Shown: piece after piece, positions 43,106-52,386 of the stretch
How positions within the stretch are numbered: position 1 is the first letter of the stretch
Layout: each line of letters opens with the position of its first letter
Source of the DNA: Faecalibacterium prausnitzii
Lineage (GTDB): Bacteria; Bacillota; Clostridia; Oscillospirales; Ruminococcaceae
Length of the DNA: 64,000 nucleotides
Direction: 5' to 3'
Assembly: GCF_003287495.1 (NCBI RefSeq)
Contig: NZ_PRLE01000001.1
Span: forward strand, 434,001-498,000
Notes under the pieces: generated by a model
The model's database searches: none
What the model was told of the DNA's origin: nothing
The model's input: the letters and a program-made list of their open reading frames with translations, nothing else
Position numbers and translations under genes: made by a program

Positions 43106-44491
43106 TTACGCTTTATATCCTCTATCACGAATCACATTGACAACTTCGGAAACATATTTCTGACAAGTATCGTGATCAGGGGCTTCCACCATCACACGCA
43201 CCACAGGCTCCGTGCCGGATTCACGAACCAGAATCCGGCCTGTATCCCCCAGTCCTTCGGCCACTTTCTTTACTGCTGTTTGCACAGCCTCATCGTTCTG
43301 TGCCGCTTTTTTATCCGTTACGCGAACATTCTCCAGCACCTGCGGATAAATTTTCAGCGCTGCTGCCAATTCGCTCATCGACTTCTTCTTAGCCAGCATA
43401 ACTTCCATCATTTTTAAACTCGTCAGGATACCATCACCCGTACTGGCGTACTTGGAGAAGATGATATGTCCACTCTGCTCGCCGCCGATACGACAGCCAT
43501 TCTTGGCCATATACTCATAAACATACTTATCGCCCACAGCGGTCTTAGCATAGCCGATACCTTGCTCATCGAAAGCCTTGTAGAGACCAAAGTTGGACAT
43601 AACTGTGGTGACAACAGTATTATTTAACAGCTTACCACGTTCCTTCATGTAGCAACCGTAAATGTAAAGGATATGGTCGCCAGTGATAACATTGCCCTTT
43701 TCGTCCACGCACAGGCAGCGGTCAGCATCACCATCGTAAGCAAAACCAACATCCAAGCCATTCTCCACAACAAACTTCTGAAGGCCCTCGATATGGGTTG
43801 AACCTGCATTGTTATTGATGTTCAGACCATTCGGATTATTATTGATGACATAGGTATCTGCGCCAAGCGCATCGAACACGGACTTTGCGATATTCCAGGA
43901 GCTACCATTGGCGCAATCCAAACCGACCTTGACACCCTTAAAGGAGTAGATGCCCAGCGAGATCAGGTACCCCATGTAACGGTTGCGGCCAGCCACATAG
44001 TCTACCGTGCAGCCGATATGCTCACGATGTGCAAAGGGCAACTCTGGCCAGTCCTTATCAAAGACATGGAGTTTGCCATCGATGTAGTCCTCCACCAGCA
44101 GCAGAGTTTCCTCAGGCATTTTCTCGCCGTAGCAGTCGATTAGCTTGATGCCATTGTCGTAGTACGGATTGTGACTGGCGGAGATCATAATGCCGCAATC
44201 AAAGTCATCCACGCGAGCGATGTACGCCACAGATGGAGTAGTGGTAACATGGAGCAAATAGGCATCTGCACCAGAAGCGGTCAGACCAGCCACAAGGCTG
44301 TACTCGAACATGTACGAGCTGCGGCGGGTATCCTTACCAATAACAATACGAGCAGGGTCGGTGTCACCGTTGCGCTCACGGAGAGCATTATAATACCAGC
44401 CTAAGAAGCGACCAACCTTATAGGCATGGTCTGCTGTTAATGTAATTCCAGCTTCTCCACGGAAGCCATCGGTTCCAAAGTATTTAGACAT
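43106..44491 (-). CDS. glmM: phosphoglucosamine mutase
   Basis: Interconverts glucosamine 6- and 1-phosphate on the way to UDP-GlcNAc. 461 residues. It starts SKYFGTDGFRGEAG, with the phosphoserine loop MISASHNPYYDNGIK near 103. The metal loop is FAYDGDADRCL near 250, sugar loop GGEQSGHI near 330, and phosphate site RESGTEPVVRVM near 425. It is more GC-rich than its neighbours, as though a housekeeping gene was captured by the locus. ATG 44491 follows AAAGGAAAA and lies 2 bp from the acyltransferase stop. Confidence 0.93.
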   Translation of the reverse strand: MSKYFGTDGFRGEAGITLTADHAYKVGRFLGWYYNALRERNGDTDPARIVIGKDTRRSSYMFEYSLVAGLTASGADAYLLHVTTTPSVAYIARVDDFDCGIMISASHNPYYDNGIKLIDCYGEKMPEETLLLVEDYIDGKLHVFDKDWPELPFAHREHIGCTVDYVAGRNRYMGYLISLGIYSFKGVKVGLDCANGSSWNIAKSVFDALGADTYVINNNPNGLNINNNAGSTHIEGLQKFVVENGLDVGFAYDGDADRCLCVDEKGNVITGDHILYIYGCYMKERGKLLNNTVVTTVMSNFGLYKAFDEQGIGYAKTAVGDKYVYEYMAKNGCRIGGEQSGHIIFSKYASTGDGILTSLKMMEVMLAKKKSMSELAAALKIYPQVLENVRVTDKKAAQNDEAVQTAVKKVAEGLGDTGRILVRESGTEPVVRVMVEAPDHDTCQKYVSEVVNVIRDRGYKA

Positions 44492-44493
44492 TG

Positions 44494-45429
44494 TTAGTTT
44501 TCCTTTACTTTTTTCTTTCCCACCATCCATGGGGCAAGTCTTACAACAACCTCATATGCCGTACTGCATATTGCCATCGTAATAACTACCACTACCATGG
44601 CCAGTAGAAAATTTTCTCTCACTGCATCTGTACTCACATTCAACAGAATTGATACAATTTTTACTACGATTCGATACACAGGGCCGTGAATACAAAGAAT
44701 AATTAGAGAAATCCGACCAAAGTATTGCAGGATTCTATTCTCGTTGATAAGTTGAGAAATCAGAATTACAGCAGCAACACCAATCATGGCTGTTACAAAC
44801 CACATGATTCCCATAGTTAAATGATAGCATGATAAGGAAAAGCTCAAAGCAAGCAGAACTATCGCTACTATTCCTGCTTTCACTTTTTTCTTTACCGCTT
44901 TCACGCTTTTCCCCGCTATGAACACACCCACAGCATAGAATCCTATGTACTTGAATACACGATCAATGCCCCAAATAAGTCCATGCATTGGAACCACAAT
45001 AAAAGCTAAACTCATTAGAGCAGAAACAAGATAAGCCATTCTCCTTCCGCCTAGATTAACCAGTATATTAAAAAGGATTACCGTTACAAAGAAACATGGT
45101 AAGAACCACAAATGGATGTTGAACTCCAAATTATCATAACAGCCAGAGAATAAACCGAACAAAGAATCCATAAAACTCATATCTGAATCCCGGAATCTTC
45201 TCTCCATCAATTGCCAGTAGATAAGAACCAGAAAACCGAATGAGAAATACGGAATAACAATGGTTTGGATTCTTCGCTTTATGTCTGCTAAAACTGTTTT
45301 TTCTTTATACACCCATCCTGCTGCCAAGAAAAACAGCGGCATATGGAAGGAATACAACCAATTAAAGATGGTTTGATTGGAATAGATATGCCCTATAACA
45401 ACAAGGATTATGCCTATCCCTTTTAACAC
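44494..45429 (-). CDS. acyltransferase-3 family protein, phase-variable and out of frame here
   Basis: Ten-helix membrane O-acyltransferase (OafA/NodX fold), probably acetylating the surface polysaccharide. The family start R-x-S-W-x-D-V-L-K-G-I-G-I-I-L-V-V-I-G-H reads [12 protein letters not shown] across 45447-45412. So the real N-terminus lies upstream of GTG 45429, inside and beyond a tract of fifteen AGAGC units. FHMPLFFLAAGW is conserved. In this frame a TGA stands just upstream of the tract with no start after it. The only open upstream frame (TTG at 45542 or 45524) joins the gene when the unit count is 14 or 17. With 15 the product should be absent. Confidence 0.85.
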   Translation of the reverse strand: MLKGIGIILVVIGHIYSNQTIFNWLYSFHMPLFFLAAGWVYKEKTVLADIKRRIQTIVIPYFSFGFLVLIYWQLMERRFRDSDMSFMDSLFGLFSGCYDNLEFNIHLWFLPCFFVTVILFNILVNLGGRRMAYLVSALMSLAFIVVPMHGLIWGIDRVFKYIGFYAVGVFIAGKSVKAVKKKVKAGIVAIVLLALSFSLSCYHLTMGIMWFVTAMIGVAAVILISQLINENRILQYFGRISLIILCIHGPVYRIVVKIVSILLNVSTDAVRENFLLAMVVVVITMAICSTAYEVVVRLAPWMVGKKKVKEN

Positions 45430-45446
45430 GTCAAGCCATGATAAAC

Positions 45447-45521
45447 GCTCTGCTCTGCTCTGCTCTGCTCTGCTCTGCTCTGCTCTGCTCTGCTCTGCTC
45501 TGCTCTGCTCTGCTCTGCTCT
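45447..45521. repeat. pentanucleotide simple-sequence repeat, 15 copies
   Basis: GCTCT x 15 on the plus strand (AGAGC on the coding strand), 75 bp with no interruption. All three frames are open through it (Ser-Arg-Ala-Glu-Gln repeats on the coding strand). It separates the translation-start region at 45522-45562 from the acyltransferase body. Confidence 0.97.
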
Positions 45522-45562
45522 CAAGATTGTGTCATCTCCCAACTCTTTGTCAATATGAAAGT

Positions 45563-46660
45563 TTATCTTCTAATTCCAACTTTAGACAAAATAATCTTGA
45601 TTTCATTTTTCAAATATTCTTTCGGTAGTATTTTCTTCATAGCAAAATCAAAACCCTTTTCTAAGTTTTCAAAGAAAAACATTCTTGATGATGGAATTCT
45701 CGATGGATATTCCAATTGATGATTTAATTGGATCGCTCTTGTAATATCCGCATCAAATAGTTCCACATTTGACTTTTTTAGTAATTCTTCTCCCTTTTTC
45801 GTTTGACAGAGAACTAAAGATATTCCCTTTTTCTTTTCCTCTTCAGACAATTCACTTCCCCATGAATCACCTAATGAAATATCTGAAACACGAGATTGTG
45901 ACGCATAACGACAGGAATAACAATTCTCAGTATAATCAATACTTTTCAGGAAAGCATATGTATACATATCAACAATCCGCGGAAAACCATTATTTTTCCC
46001 TACTGATCTTAAGCCAAATGATGTTTTCTCACGGAAATTCAACCCTTCTAATTCTTCGATATCCACTGATTTTTCTTTTAAATACATCTTCAACAATTCA
46101 GGTGAAGGGGACCCGTGGCATATTAAATCCACTGTATACAAATTATCTTGATTGCGTGAGAAATTTTTCAATGCCGCAACTTGACATGGCAATCCAACAA
46201 AAAGGACTTTTTTCCCTTCTTGTAGTTTCCTTTCAATATCTATATATATTGTTTTTGGATTACTTTTAACATATTTAGATCCTACAAATTGCTCAGCCCT
46301 TTGGGTCGAATTTGTCAATTCAAAAACAAATTCTCCCTTATTAAGCATACACGAAGCAACATATCCACCATTTTTAATAAATGAATATATAATTGATGAA
46401 GCAATTCCTCCTGAAGATGCATTACTTCTGATTTCAGGATTCAATGCCCATCCTTCTTTCCAAAAGATAGGGTTAACCTGCTCCACGCATTTTACATTAG
46501 GACAAATTTTTTCACACAACCCACAATTCACGCACTTTACTTCATCAATTACGGCATTATATGTCTTGTAATCATCTACAATAGTAATAGCACTCTTTTT
46601 GCACATATTTATGCAAGCCATACAACCAGCACACATATCCTTAGCGCACACGGTTTTCAT
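45563..46660 (-). CDS. coenzyme F420 hydrogenase/dehydrogenase beta-subunit family Fe-S protein
   Basis: 365 residues. Two [4Fe-4S] ferredoxin motifs lead: CAGCMACINMC at residue 12 and CVNCGLCEKICP near 43. The FrhB-type N and C domains follow (ASSGGIASSIIYSFI near 83, LFVGLPCQVAALKN near 155, CHGSPSPELL near 183, and CYSCRYASQSRVSDISLGD near 245). Bacteria with this protein in capsule loci usually lack F420, so its flavin/ferredoxin chemistry there is unresolved. It travels here with a pyruvyl transferase-family gene. ATG 46660 follows GGGAGGTG. Confidence 0.87.
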   Translation of the reverse strand: MKTVCAKDMCAGCMACINMCKKSAITIVDDYKTYNAVIDEVKCVNCGLCEKICPNVKCVEQVNPIFWKEGWALNPEIRSNASSGGIASSIIYSFIKNGGYVASCMLNKGEFVFELTNSTQRAEQFVGSKYVKSNPKTIYIDIERKLQEGKKVLFVGLPCQVAALKNFSRNQDNLYTVDLICHGSPSPELLKMYLKEKSVDIEELEGLNFREKTSFGLRSVGKNNGFPRIVDMYTYAFLKSIDYTENCYSCRYASQSRVSDISLGDSWGSELSEEEKKKGISLVLCQTKKGEELLKKSNVELFDADITRAIQLNHQLEYPSRIPSSRMFFFENLEKGFDFAMKKILPKEYLKNEIKIILSKVGIRR

Positions 46661-46708
46661 GCAAAAGCACCTCCCGTGATAGGCACAAGAATATACGCTG
46701 TTTTCTCT

Positions 46709-46717
46709 ATTATAACA
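46709..46717 (-). promoter_or_regulatory. extended -10 promoter before the Fe-S protein gene
   Basis: TGTTATAAT (TGnTATAAT form) on the minus strand, between the G-tract and the start at 46660. It could give this part of the operon separate transcription. Confidence 0.45.
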
Positions 46718-46724
46718 TTATTTC

Positions 46725-47708
46725 TTATACCCCCCCCCCAGTTTTCGCAGCCTTCTTAAATCCTATAGCTTTTCTAATAGCCATGAGCCTTGGTGAAATA
46801 AAATAGCAACACCACATAATTTTTTTCTTAATACTTTTTTCCATTTTTAATGGCAAAAATATGTTTTTCCTAAGGTTAGAAACACACTCCTTATACGTTT
46901 CATTATATTCTAAAATCATATTAGATCGAACAAGGCCATCAATTATACTTCTATTGAAACAATACCTGTGATATTCCCATGCTTTCTCAATATCAATATT
47001 CTTTTTTATCCATGCTTCCTTTTGCAATTCCAAAGATTTGATTCCACACAAGTTACTCTTTAAATTGAATTTTCTCATCGCACTATCAGGATTAAAAGTT
47101 TGATGGTAAACTGCGCTTTCACCAACTGCCACACTGTTTACATGTTGTAGAAACTCAACATTAAAAAGCATTCTTTCACCATACCAAATTTTTTCATTAA
47201 ATTTTATATAATTCTCTTCGAGCACACTCCTTCGATACATCTTATTCCAAACTGCTACAAAAAGATCTCCCAAATAAATCCACTCAATAGCTTTTTCCGC
47301 ACTAATCACAGAAAAATTATTTTTTGATATATCATTGCAACCTGAATAATTATTCTTATTCATCACAACATCGCAGCTTGATTTCTCTAGTAAATCAACA
47401 AAATATGTCACATAGTTAGCATCAACCCAATCATCTCCATCGACAAAGGTGATATACTCACCTGAAGCGACAGCCATTCCTGCATTTCTAGCACTAGAAA
47501 CGCCATGATTTTCCTGATGTATTACAACTATTCGATTGTCTTCCTCTTTCAGTCTATCAATGATATAACCACTTTTATCAGGAGAACCATCGTCAACAAG
47601 AATTACTTCTATATTTCCATAATCTTGTTTTAATAATGATCTAACACACTTATCAATATACTTTTCAACATTATATACTGGAACAATAATGCTAACCAAC
47701 TTCTGCAT
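46725..47708 (-). CDS. glycosyltransferase family 2, with G10 tract at its 3' end
   Basis: 327 residues, cytosolic GT-A fold. It has SIIVPVYNVEKYID at the start, ILVDDGSPDKSG near 38, the DxD-like TFVDGDDWVD near 92, and HGVSSARNAGM. The acceptor half continues to about 300. The last codons read Lys-Thr-Gly-Gly-Gly-Val-stop because a run of ten G (46730-46739) ends the gene. The ATG overlaps the flippase stop (TAATG). Adds one sugar to the polysaccharide repeat unit. Confidence 0.9.
   Translation of the reverse strand: MQKLVSIIVPVYNVEKYIDKCVRSLLKQDYGNIEVILVDDGSPDKSGYIIDRLKEEDNRIVVIHQENHGVSSARNAGMAVASGEYITFVDGDDWVDANYVTYFVDLLEKSSCDVVMNKNNYSGCNDISKNNFSVISAEKAIEWIYLGDLFVAVWNKMYRRSVLEENYIKFNEKIWYGERMLFNVEFLQHVNSVAVGESAVYHQTFNPDSAMRKFNLKSNLCGIKSLELQKEAWIKKNIDIEKAWEYHRYCFNRSIIDGLVRSNMILEYNETYKECVSNLRKNIFLPLKMEKSIKKKIMWCCYFISPRLMAIRKAIGFKKAAKTGGGV
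46730..46739. repeat. homopolymer tract, ten C/G
   Basis: C10 on the plus strand, G10 on the coding strand of the GT2 gene. A run this long is unusual in AT-rich DNA. One added G changes the reading frame so that the gene ends at the next start codon. Confidence 0.9.
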
Positions 47709-49126
47709 TAGCTCACCCGCTTCCTTTGAATTTTATTTAGAAAAAACTGTAACATCGGAATCCAAGTTTTGGAAAACACCGTAAATCCAATCAAAAGAAT
47801 CACAAGTTGAAGAAGGAATCCTTTCATTCCATCTACAAACATTAAAATTGCAGACACAAGCATTAATAACGAACCTAAAATGAATTCCTTATACATAATA
47901 TCATACTTAATATATTTTCTAGTGTGGAACACACGGAACATAAAAACAGCAATATAACTTATACATGTTGCTAATGCAGCACCATAGACTCCTATCACTG
48001 GAATCAAGATAAAATTCAATAGTATATTAAACGCTGCGCCAAACGATCCAGAAAACAAATAGCCAAAACTATCCTTATGTACAGTATAACTTGTTGCCAT
48101 GAAGGTGCCCAATGTTAAATAAACACATCCAATAATCAAAAACGGAGTATATTTCCAAGCGTCATAATAACTATCAGCCACATAAACTCCCAAGAATGGT
48201 TTTGTTAATAGCAAAAGGCCAATTCCCATCATAAACGCAATTGCAGAAAGTGTTTTGAACATTTTATTGTTGTATTCAGTTTCATCACTCGTGCCCTCTT
48301 CACGAATCGCAGAATAACTCCATGCTTGATTAAATATTCCTGTCAGTGTTGATACAAGGGTGGGAAGTTTATAAGAAACAGCATAGATTCCGTTAGCCGC
48401 TGCACCAATCATGTAGGTCACCATAACTCTATCTGAAGAATTCATGATCCACCACATAAATGTGTTCGGGATAAGAACAACCGAATACCGAATCATCTCT
48501 TTGAGTTTGCAACGATCTATGTTGTGAAACGAGAACGCTTTATATCCTTTTCCTGCAATAATGGCATAAATCGCAACTATAAAGTTTGCAATGATATATG
48601 CCAATAAATATCCACCTGTTTCCATCTTAAAGACAAGTAAAAATGTTATATTTAAAATCGCTATCATCAATGTCTGAAGGATATTTCCAAGTGAATACTT
48701 AAGTAACAATTCCTTTCCGCGTAAATCGCATAGAAACAGTTGACTAGCAGATAAAGAAATGACATAAAAATAAACATACATCGCATAGTCAGATACTTCT
48801 GTGATGCATCTGCATATTGGAATTAAAACCAGTCCAATTATCATCGCAATAAGTAGAACTATGCTTCCACACTGTGTGTTTTTTTCCTTATCTGCATCTT
48901 TGTCTAACCCGAACCGCATAACCGACTCAGCAATATTCAATGTAAGCATTGGCCCTGCAACTGTACTAATAGTAGTTATAAGATCCACCGTACCATACTG
49001 ACTCGTTGTTAAAACATTAGTATACAATGGAATCAAGAAAAAAGAAATCATCCTAGAGCCAATATTGCCAAGTGTAAAAATCAATGTGTTTTTTAATAAG
49101 TATCTATTTCTTGACTCACTACCCAT
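47708..49126 (-). CDS. Wzx-type polysaccharide flippase
   Basis: 472 residues with about 12-14 membrane helices (oligosaccharide flippase, MOP superfamily). The N-terminus has LKNTLIFTLGNIGSRMISFFL and PLYTNVLTTSQYGTVDLI, a pattern shared by capsule repeat-unit exporters. Moves undecaprenyl-linked repeat units across the membrane. Tightly packed: 1-bp overlap with the next gene and 1-bp gap from the previous one. Confidence 0.9.
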   Translation of the reverse strand: MGSESRNRYLLKNTLIFTLGNIGSRMISFFLIPLYTNVLTTSQYGTVDLITTISTVAGPMLTLNIAESVMRFGLDKDADKEKNTQCGSIVLLIAMIIGLVLIPICRCITEVSDYAMYVYFYVISLSASQLFLCDLRGKELLLKYSLGNILQTLMIAILNITFLLVFKMETGGYLLAYIIANFIVAIYAIIAGKGYKAFSFHNIDRCKLKEMIRYSVVLIPNTFMWWIMNSSDRVMVTYMIGAAANGIYAVSYKLPTLVSTLTGIFNQAWSYSAIREEGTSDETEYNNKMFKTLSAIAFMMGIGLLLLTKPFLGVYVADSYYDAWKYTPFLIIGCVYLTLGTFMATSYTVHKDSFGYLFSGSFGAAFNILLNFILIPVIGVYGAALATCISYIAVFMFRVFHTRKYIKYDIMYKEFILGSLLMLVSAILMFVDGMKGFLLQLVILLIGFTVFSKTWIPMLQFFLNKIQRKRVS

Positions 49127-49127
49127 T

Positions 49128-50219
49128 TTAAATATTTTCCTTTAAATACAACGTTGTTTTTTTACGCTCTTGTTCAATTATTTGATTAGTTTTATAAAAA
49201 TCAACTTCGGTATTATATAATCGCTCAATATCCTCTAGTTTTTCCACTTTTCTATCCAATTTATCAAGTTTATTAAGTAATGCTTCTAATTTATTGCGAT
49301 TTGAATCTCTTACCAGAGTACAAAATTTTGTATTCATTTTAATAGAGAAGACTGTACCATGAAATGTATCCGTAATGACATAATCTGCATTTTTGAAATA
49401 GGAAAATACATACAACGGATTGCAAATTATATTTTTATCCGCAATATTTGAATAATGTCCAACACATATAATCCTCTTATTGTGCCTTTTTGCAAATTTT
49501 TTTATATAGTTTTCTTCTTCTCTGCTTAATCTGCCCGTGTATGCATATAAAATGATATAATCTCTTTCATAAGTCGTATACTCTGCAATTTCTTGTGTAA
49601 AATCATACATCAGAACTGGATCCATATGAATTTCCGGAGAGTAACCGAGCAATTGCCTAACAATATGAGCACTATTTTCATCACGCACAGAAATAGCTGC
49701 AAATCTTGACAGCATTGTTTTAATTTCGTGTGCAATTCCTGTATCTACCAAATCTTCATAACGTGTGCTTCCAAAAGAAGCCGCATATGAAACAATCTTG
49801 GAGTGTGCATATCCATCTCCAAATAACTGCTTAGAATATCCTACTGGATATGGTTGAAGGCAATTAAATACTTCATCACTTCCAATCACTAACGTGTCAA
49901 CCTCACAGTCATAATTCAGTTTATCAACCCCAATATTCTTTAAATCCAGGATTAAATTTCTTTCTATTTCTTTGAAAAAGTTCTTTTTTTTCAGATAATT
50001 CCATGGGGTTCTGTTTTTCAGAATCTTATCCACTATGCTTTCAGCTTTAGACTGCGGTTTTTTTAATCTATTTGTAATATCAACACCAAATCTGTAATCT
50101 ATAAATTCAACTTCTGATTTTGAAACCGACTCAATCATTTTTTTCAAACCATACGCTTGCAAAAAAGATCCATAATTAATAATCCTTTGCATAGACATAA
50201 TACCGATTTTTTTATCCAT
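49128..50219 (-). CDS. polysaccharide pyruvyl transferase family protein
   Basis: 363 residues. It begins DKKIGIMSMQRIINYGSFLQAYGL, a form of the family's GxxNxGDxLQ loop. The middle has VIGSDEVFNCLQ, AASFG, and ISVRDENSAHIV near 190. The C-terminal domain has ICVGHYSN and the ADYVITDTFHGTVFSI motif near 285. Members transfer pyruvyl ketals to sugars, though many in Firmicute EPS loci are uncharacterised and may be glycosyltransferases. It sits in the same operon as the F420H2-dehydrogenase-like gene, a recurrent pairing. Confidence 0.88.
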   Translation of the reverse strand: MDKKIGIMSMQRIINYGSFLQAYGLKKMIESVSKSEVEFIDYRFGVDITNRLKKPQSKAESIVDKILKNRTPWNYLKKKNFFKEIERNLILDLKNIGVDKLNYDCEVDTLVIGSDEVFNCLQPYPVGYSKQLFGDGYAHSKIVSYAASFGSTRYEDLVDTGIAHEIKTMLSRFAAISVRDENSAHIVRQLLGYSPEIHMDPVLMYDFTQEIAEYTTYERDYIILYAYTGRLSREEENYIKKFAKRHNKRIICVGHYSNIADKNIICNPLYVFSYFKNADYVITDTFHGTVFSIKMNTKFCTLVRDSNRNKLEALLNKLDKLDRKVEKLEDIERLYNTEVDFYKTNQIIEQERKKTTLYLKENI

Positions 50220-50234
50220 CTACTCGTTTCTCCT

Positions 50235-51377
50235 CTATCTCATAAATATATACGGTACTGTTTGATGCGCACCAACAAATACAAAATAGTACCACCAATA
50301 AAACATATAATATCCTATGATTAACGGTCGAATAATTATTCCGCTTTTTCTTGGTTTTAATGCACTCATTGCCTGTGATATGACAAGCACCTCAAAAATC
50401 GCAAAGTATAAAGCAATTCTTCCACCATACCCGCTCACACTGGTAAACTGTGAAAACAAGACTGCATATACCTCCATAACCAAGAAAAATGAAATGTCTT
50501 CTCCATCTTTTCTCAAATATCTATAACTCCAGATGATCAATATTATTTGAGGAATACGGATTAAAAGCTGGTTTGGCATAAAAACCAATTTTCCTGTAAC
50601 GTAGCTGACATATTCCCCAAATCCAACAGCCGACAAAGCAGACACAATCGCTGACATCATAATCATCACTACGAAACCAATCCCCATAGATATCAGCATT
50701 CTAGGAGTTTCATTTCTCTTACTAACATTGTTTCCTGTTATGCTCAAAGTTGTTCCTTTGACAATATAATCATACAGAAGATAAATCAGTAATATCAGCA
50801 ATGAGCTTGTGTGGAATAAGAAAGCAATAATCACACAGATAAACGCATTTTTCTTTTCTGCATTTTTCCAATATTCAAATCCCAGGACTCCTAAAGACAT
50901 AGCGATTGACTGACGCATCATATTCATCGAGGGATTATAAAATGCCATGCAAAAGACAAACATCGCCATCCCAAGGCTTGTGTTCTTATCTTTTCTAACG
51001 GCAACATATAGTGGCAGAATCACACATAATTCCAGTATAGTTTGAACGCAATATAATGAACCTGTAATTTTTGTTACAATCAAAACTAATAACGGAAACA
51101 ATGGTTCCATATCCTTCACATAATCTGTTGTCCATGTGAAAGCATGGAAAGATGAGTTCAAATACTCACCAATGCTATGGCTTCTTTTCGCTGCCTCATA
51201 AACAGGCATTAAATAAACTCGTGTATCTGTTCCAACACCCACCGCTCTCATTCCTGCTAACAAACACAATGCCATAACTGATATGAATACAATCGGTTTC
51301 CTTTGTGTATATTTCACCCGATCAGAAAGCGCAAAAAGACCTATCGAAATCATAAATACAATAATATATGGTGTCAT
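50235..51377 (-). CDS. EpsG/Wzy-type polysaccharide polymerase
   Basis: 380 residues, about ten membrane helices. EpsG-family signs are AGMRAVGVGTDTRVY near 40, YNPSMNMMRQSIAMSLGVLG near 155, and FHTSSLLILLIYLL. Joins lipid-linked repeat units on the outer face of the membrane. I chose ATG 51377 because GGGAGG stands upstream and the first helix follows directly; the frame extends to 51431. Only one such polymerase is found in the locus. Confidence 0.85.
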   Translation of the reverse strand: MTPYIIVFMISIGLFALSDRVKYTQRKPIVFISVMALCLLAGMRAVGVGTDTRVYLMPVYEAAKRSHSIGEYLNSSFHAFTWTTDYVKDMEPLFPLLVLIVTKITGSLYCVQTILELCVILPLYVAVRKDKNTSLGMAMFVFCMAFYNPSMNMMRQSIAMSLGVLGFEYWKNAEKKNAFICVIIAFLFHTSSLLILLIYLLYDYIVKGTTLSITGNNVSKRNETPRMLISMGIGFVVMIMMSAIVSALSAVGFGEYVSYVTGKLVFMPNQLLIRIPQIILIIWSYRYLRKDGEDISFFLVMEVYAVLFSQFTSVSGYGGRIALYFAIFEVLVISQAMSALKPRKSGIIIRPLIIGYYMFYWWYYFVFVGAHQTVPYIFMR

Positions 51378-51396
51378 CTCTTTTTGCCTCCCCTCT

Positions 51397-52386
51397 TTAC
51401 GCCTTCCACTTCCTATTTCTCGCAACGACAACTTTAAGTGCTATTCTATTTCCAAATAATGATATCGCAGCAAAAGCCCGTAATCTCTTTGGGGCATTAC
51501 CATCTTTTAGCACATTCATCCGATGCGATTTCAATACACTCTGAATGCGTTTATTCTGAAACTCTGAAAGCTGTGGATTTCTCGCAGCAATATCATATAC
51601 AACATTTATATATTGAGTCGACAGTGCGTTATCAAATTGTGTTTTTCCTTTTACCGCTCTTGCAATATCATCGATAGCATCCAAAGCTTCTAAATGCTTT
51701 TCCTTATATCCAGAAACGACGATGCTTCCCTCATCGCGATAATAGTAAAAATAACCATCAAATCCCACATAGGTTACATTTTCACTCTTCAAAATTGTTT
51801 TATAGATTGTAAAGAGATCTTCAGAGAATTTTCCATATGGGAATTCAACATCTGTAAACAGACTTCTTTTAAAAAGTTTTCCACATGCAGACGTGCCAAA
51901 TGGTGTACCATATAGCATCCGAATCAAAGCATCTTCATTTTTGTAACTGGACACTTTCCAATCTATTACAGTATTTTTATCATCGCGTCTGCTCGTCCTC
52001 TTCATATTTGCAATAGCTATATCAGAATTGTTCTCTGACATAGCTTCAAAAAGAATTTTCACAAAATTCTTTGAAATATAGTCGTCACTGTCAACAAAAG
52101 TAATTAAATCTCCTGTTGCAACTTTCATTCCAGCATTTCTGGCATCAGACAAACCACCATTTTTCTTATGAACAACCTTGATTCTGCCGTCCATTGCTGC
52201 ATAGTCATCGCATATTTTTCCACATAAATCTGGAGACTCGTCATCAACTAAAATCACTTCAATATTCTTATATGTTTGGGAAAGAATCGAAGCAACGCAC
52301 TCTTTCAGGTAAAGTTCCACATTATATATCGGCACAACTACACTTACTAGTGGCATCTTATCTCTAACTATCTTATTTTCCGTCAT
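51397..52386 (-). CDS. glycosyltransferase family 2
   Basis: 329 residues. GT-A domain: SVVVPIYNVELYLKECV, ILVDDESPDLCG near 42, GGLSDARNAGM near 83, and TFVDSDDYIS near 97. The pattern is close to the GT2 at 46725-47708, so the two are distant paralogs with different acceptor halves. Its start overlaps the previous gene by 14 bp, suggesting coupled translation. Confidence 0.9.
   Translation of the reverse strand: MTENKIVRDKMPLVSVVVPIYNVELYLKECVASILSQTYKNIEVILVDDESPDLCGKICDDYAAMDGRIKVVHKKNGGLSDARNAGMKVATGDLITFVDSDDYISKNFVKILFEAMSENNSDIAIANMKRTSRRDDKNTVIDWKVSSYKNEDALIRMLYGTPFGTSACGKLFKRSLFTDVEFPYGKFSEDLFTIYKTILKSENVTYVGFDGYFYYYRDEGSIVVSGYKEKHLEALDAIDDIARAVKGKTQFDNALSTQYINVVYDIAARNPQLSEFQNKRIQSVLKSHRMNVLKDGNAPKRLRAFAAISLFGNRIALKVVVARNRKWKA

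Noticed and set aside
45410-45719. Plus-strand frames with Ala-Leu-Leu-Cys-Ser repeats
   Set aside because: Pure translation of the pentanucleotide tract on the non-coding strand; the flanks do not resemble a protein.
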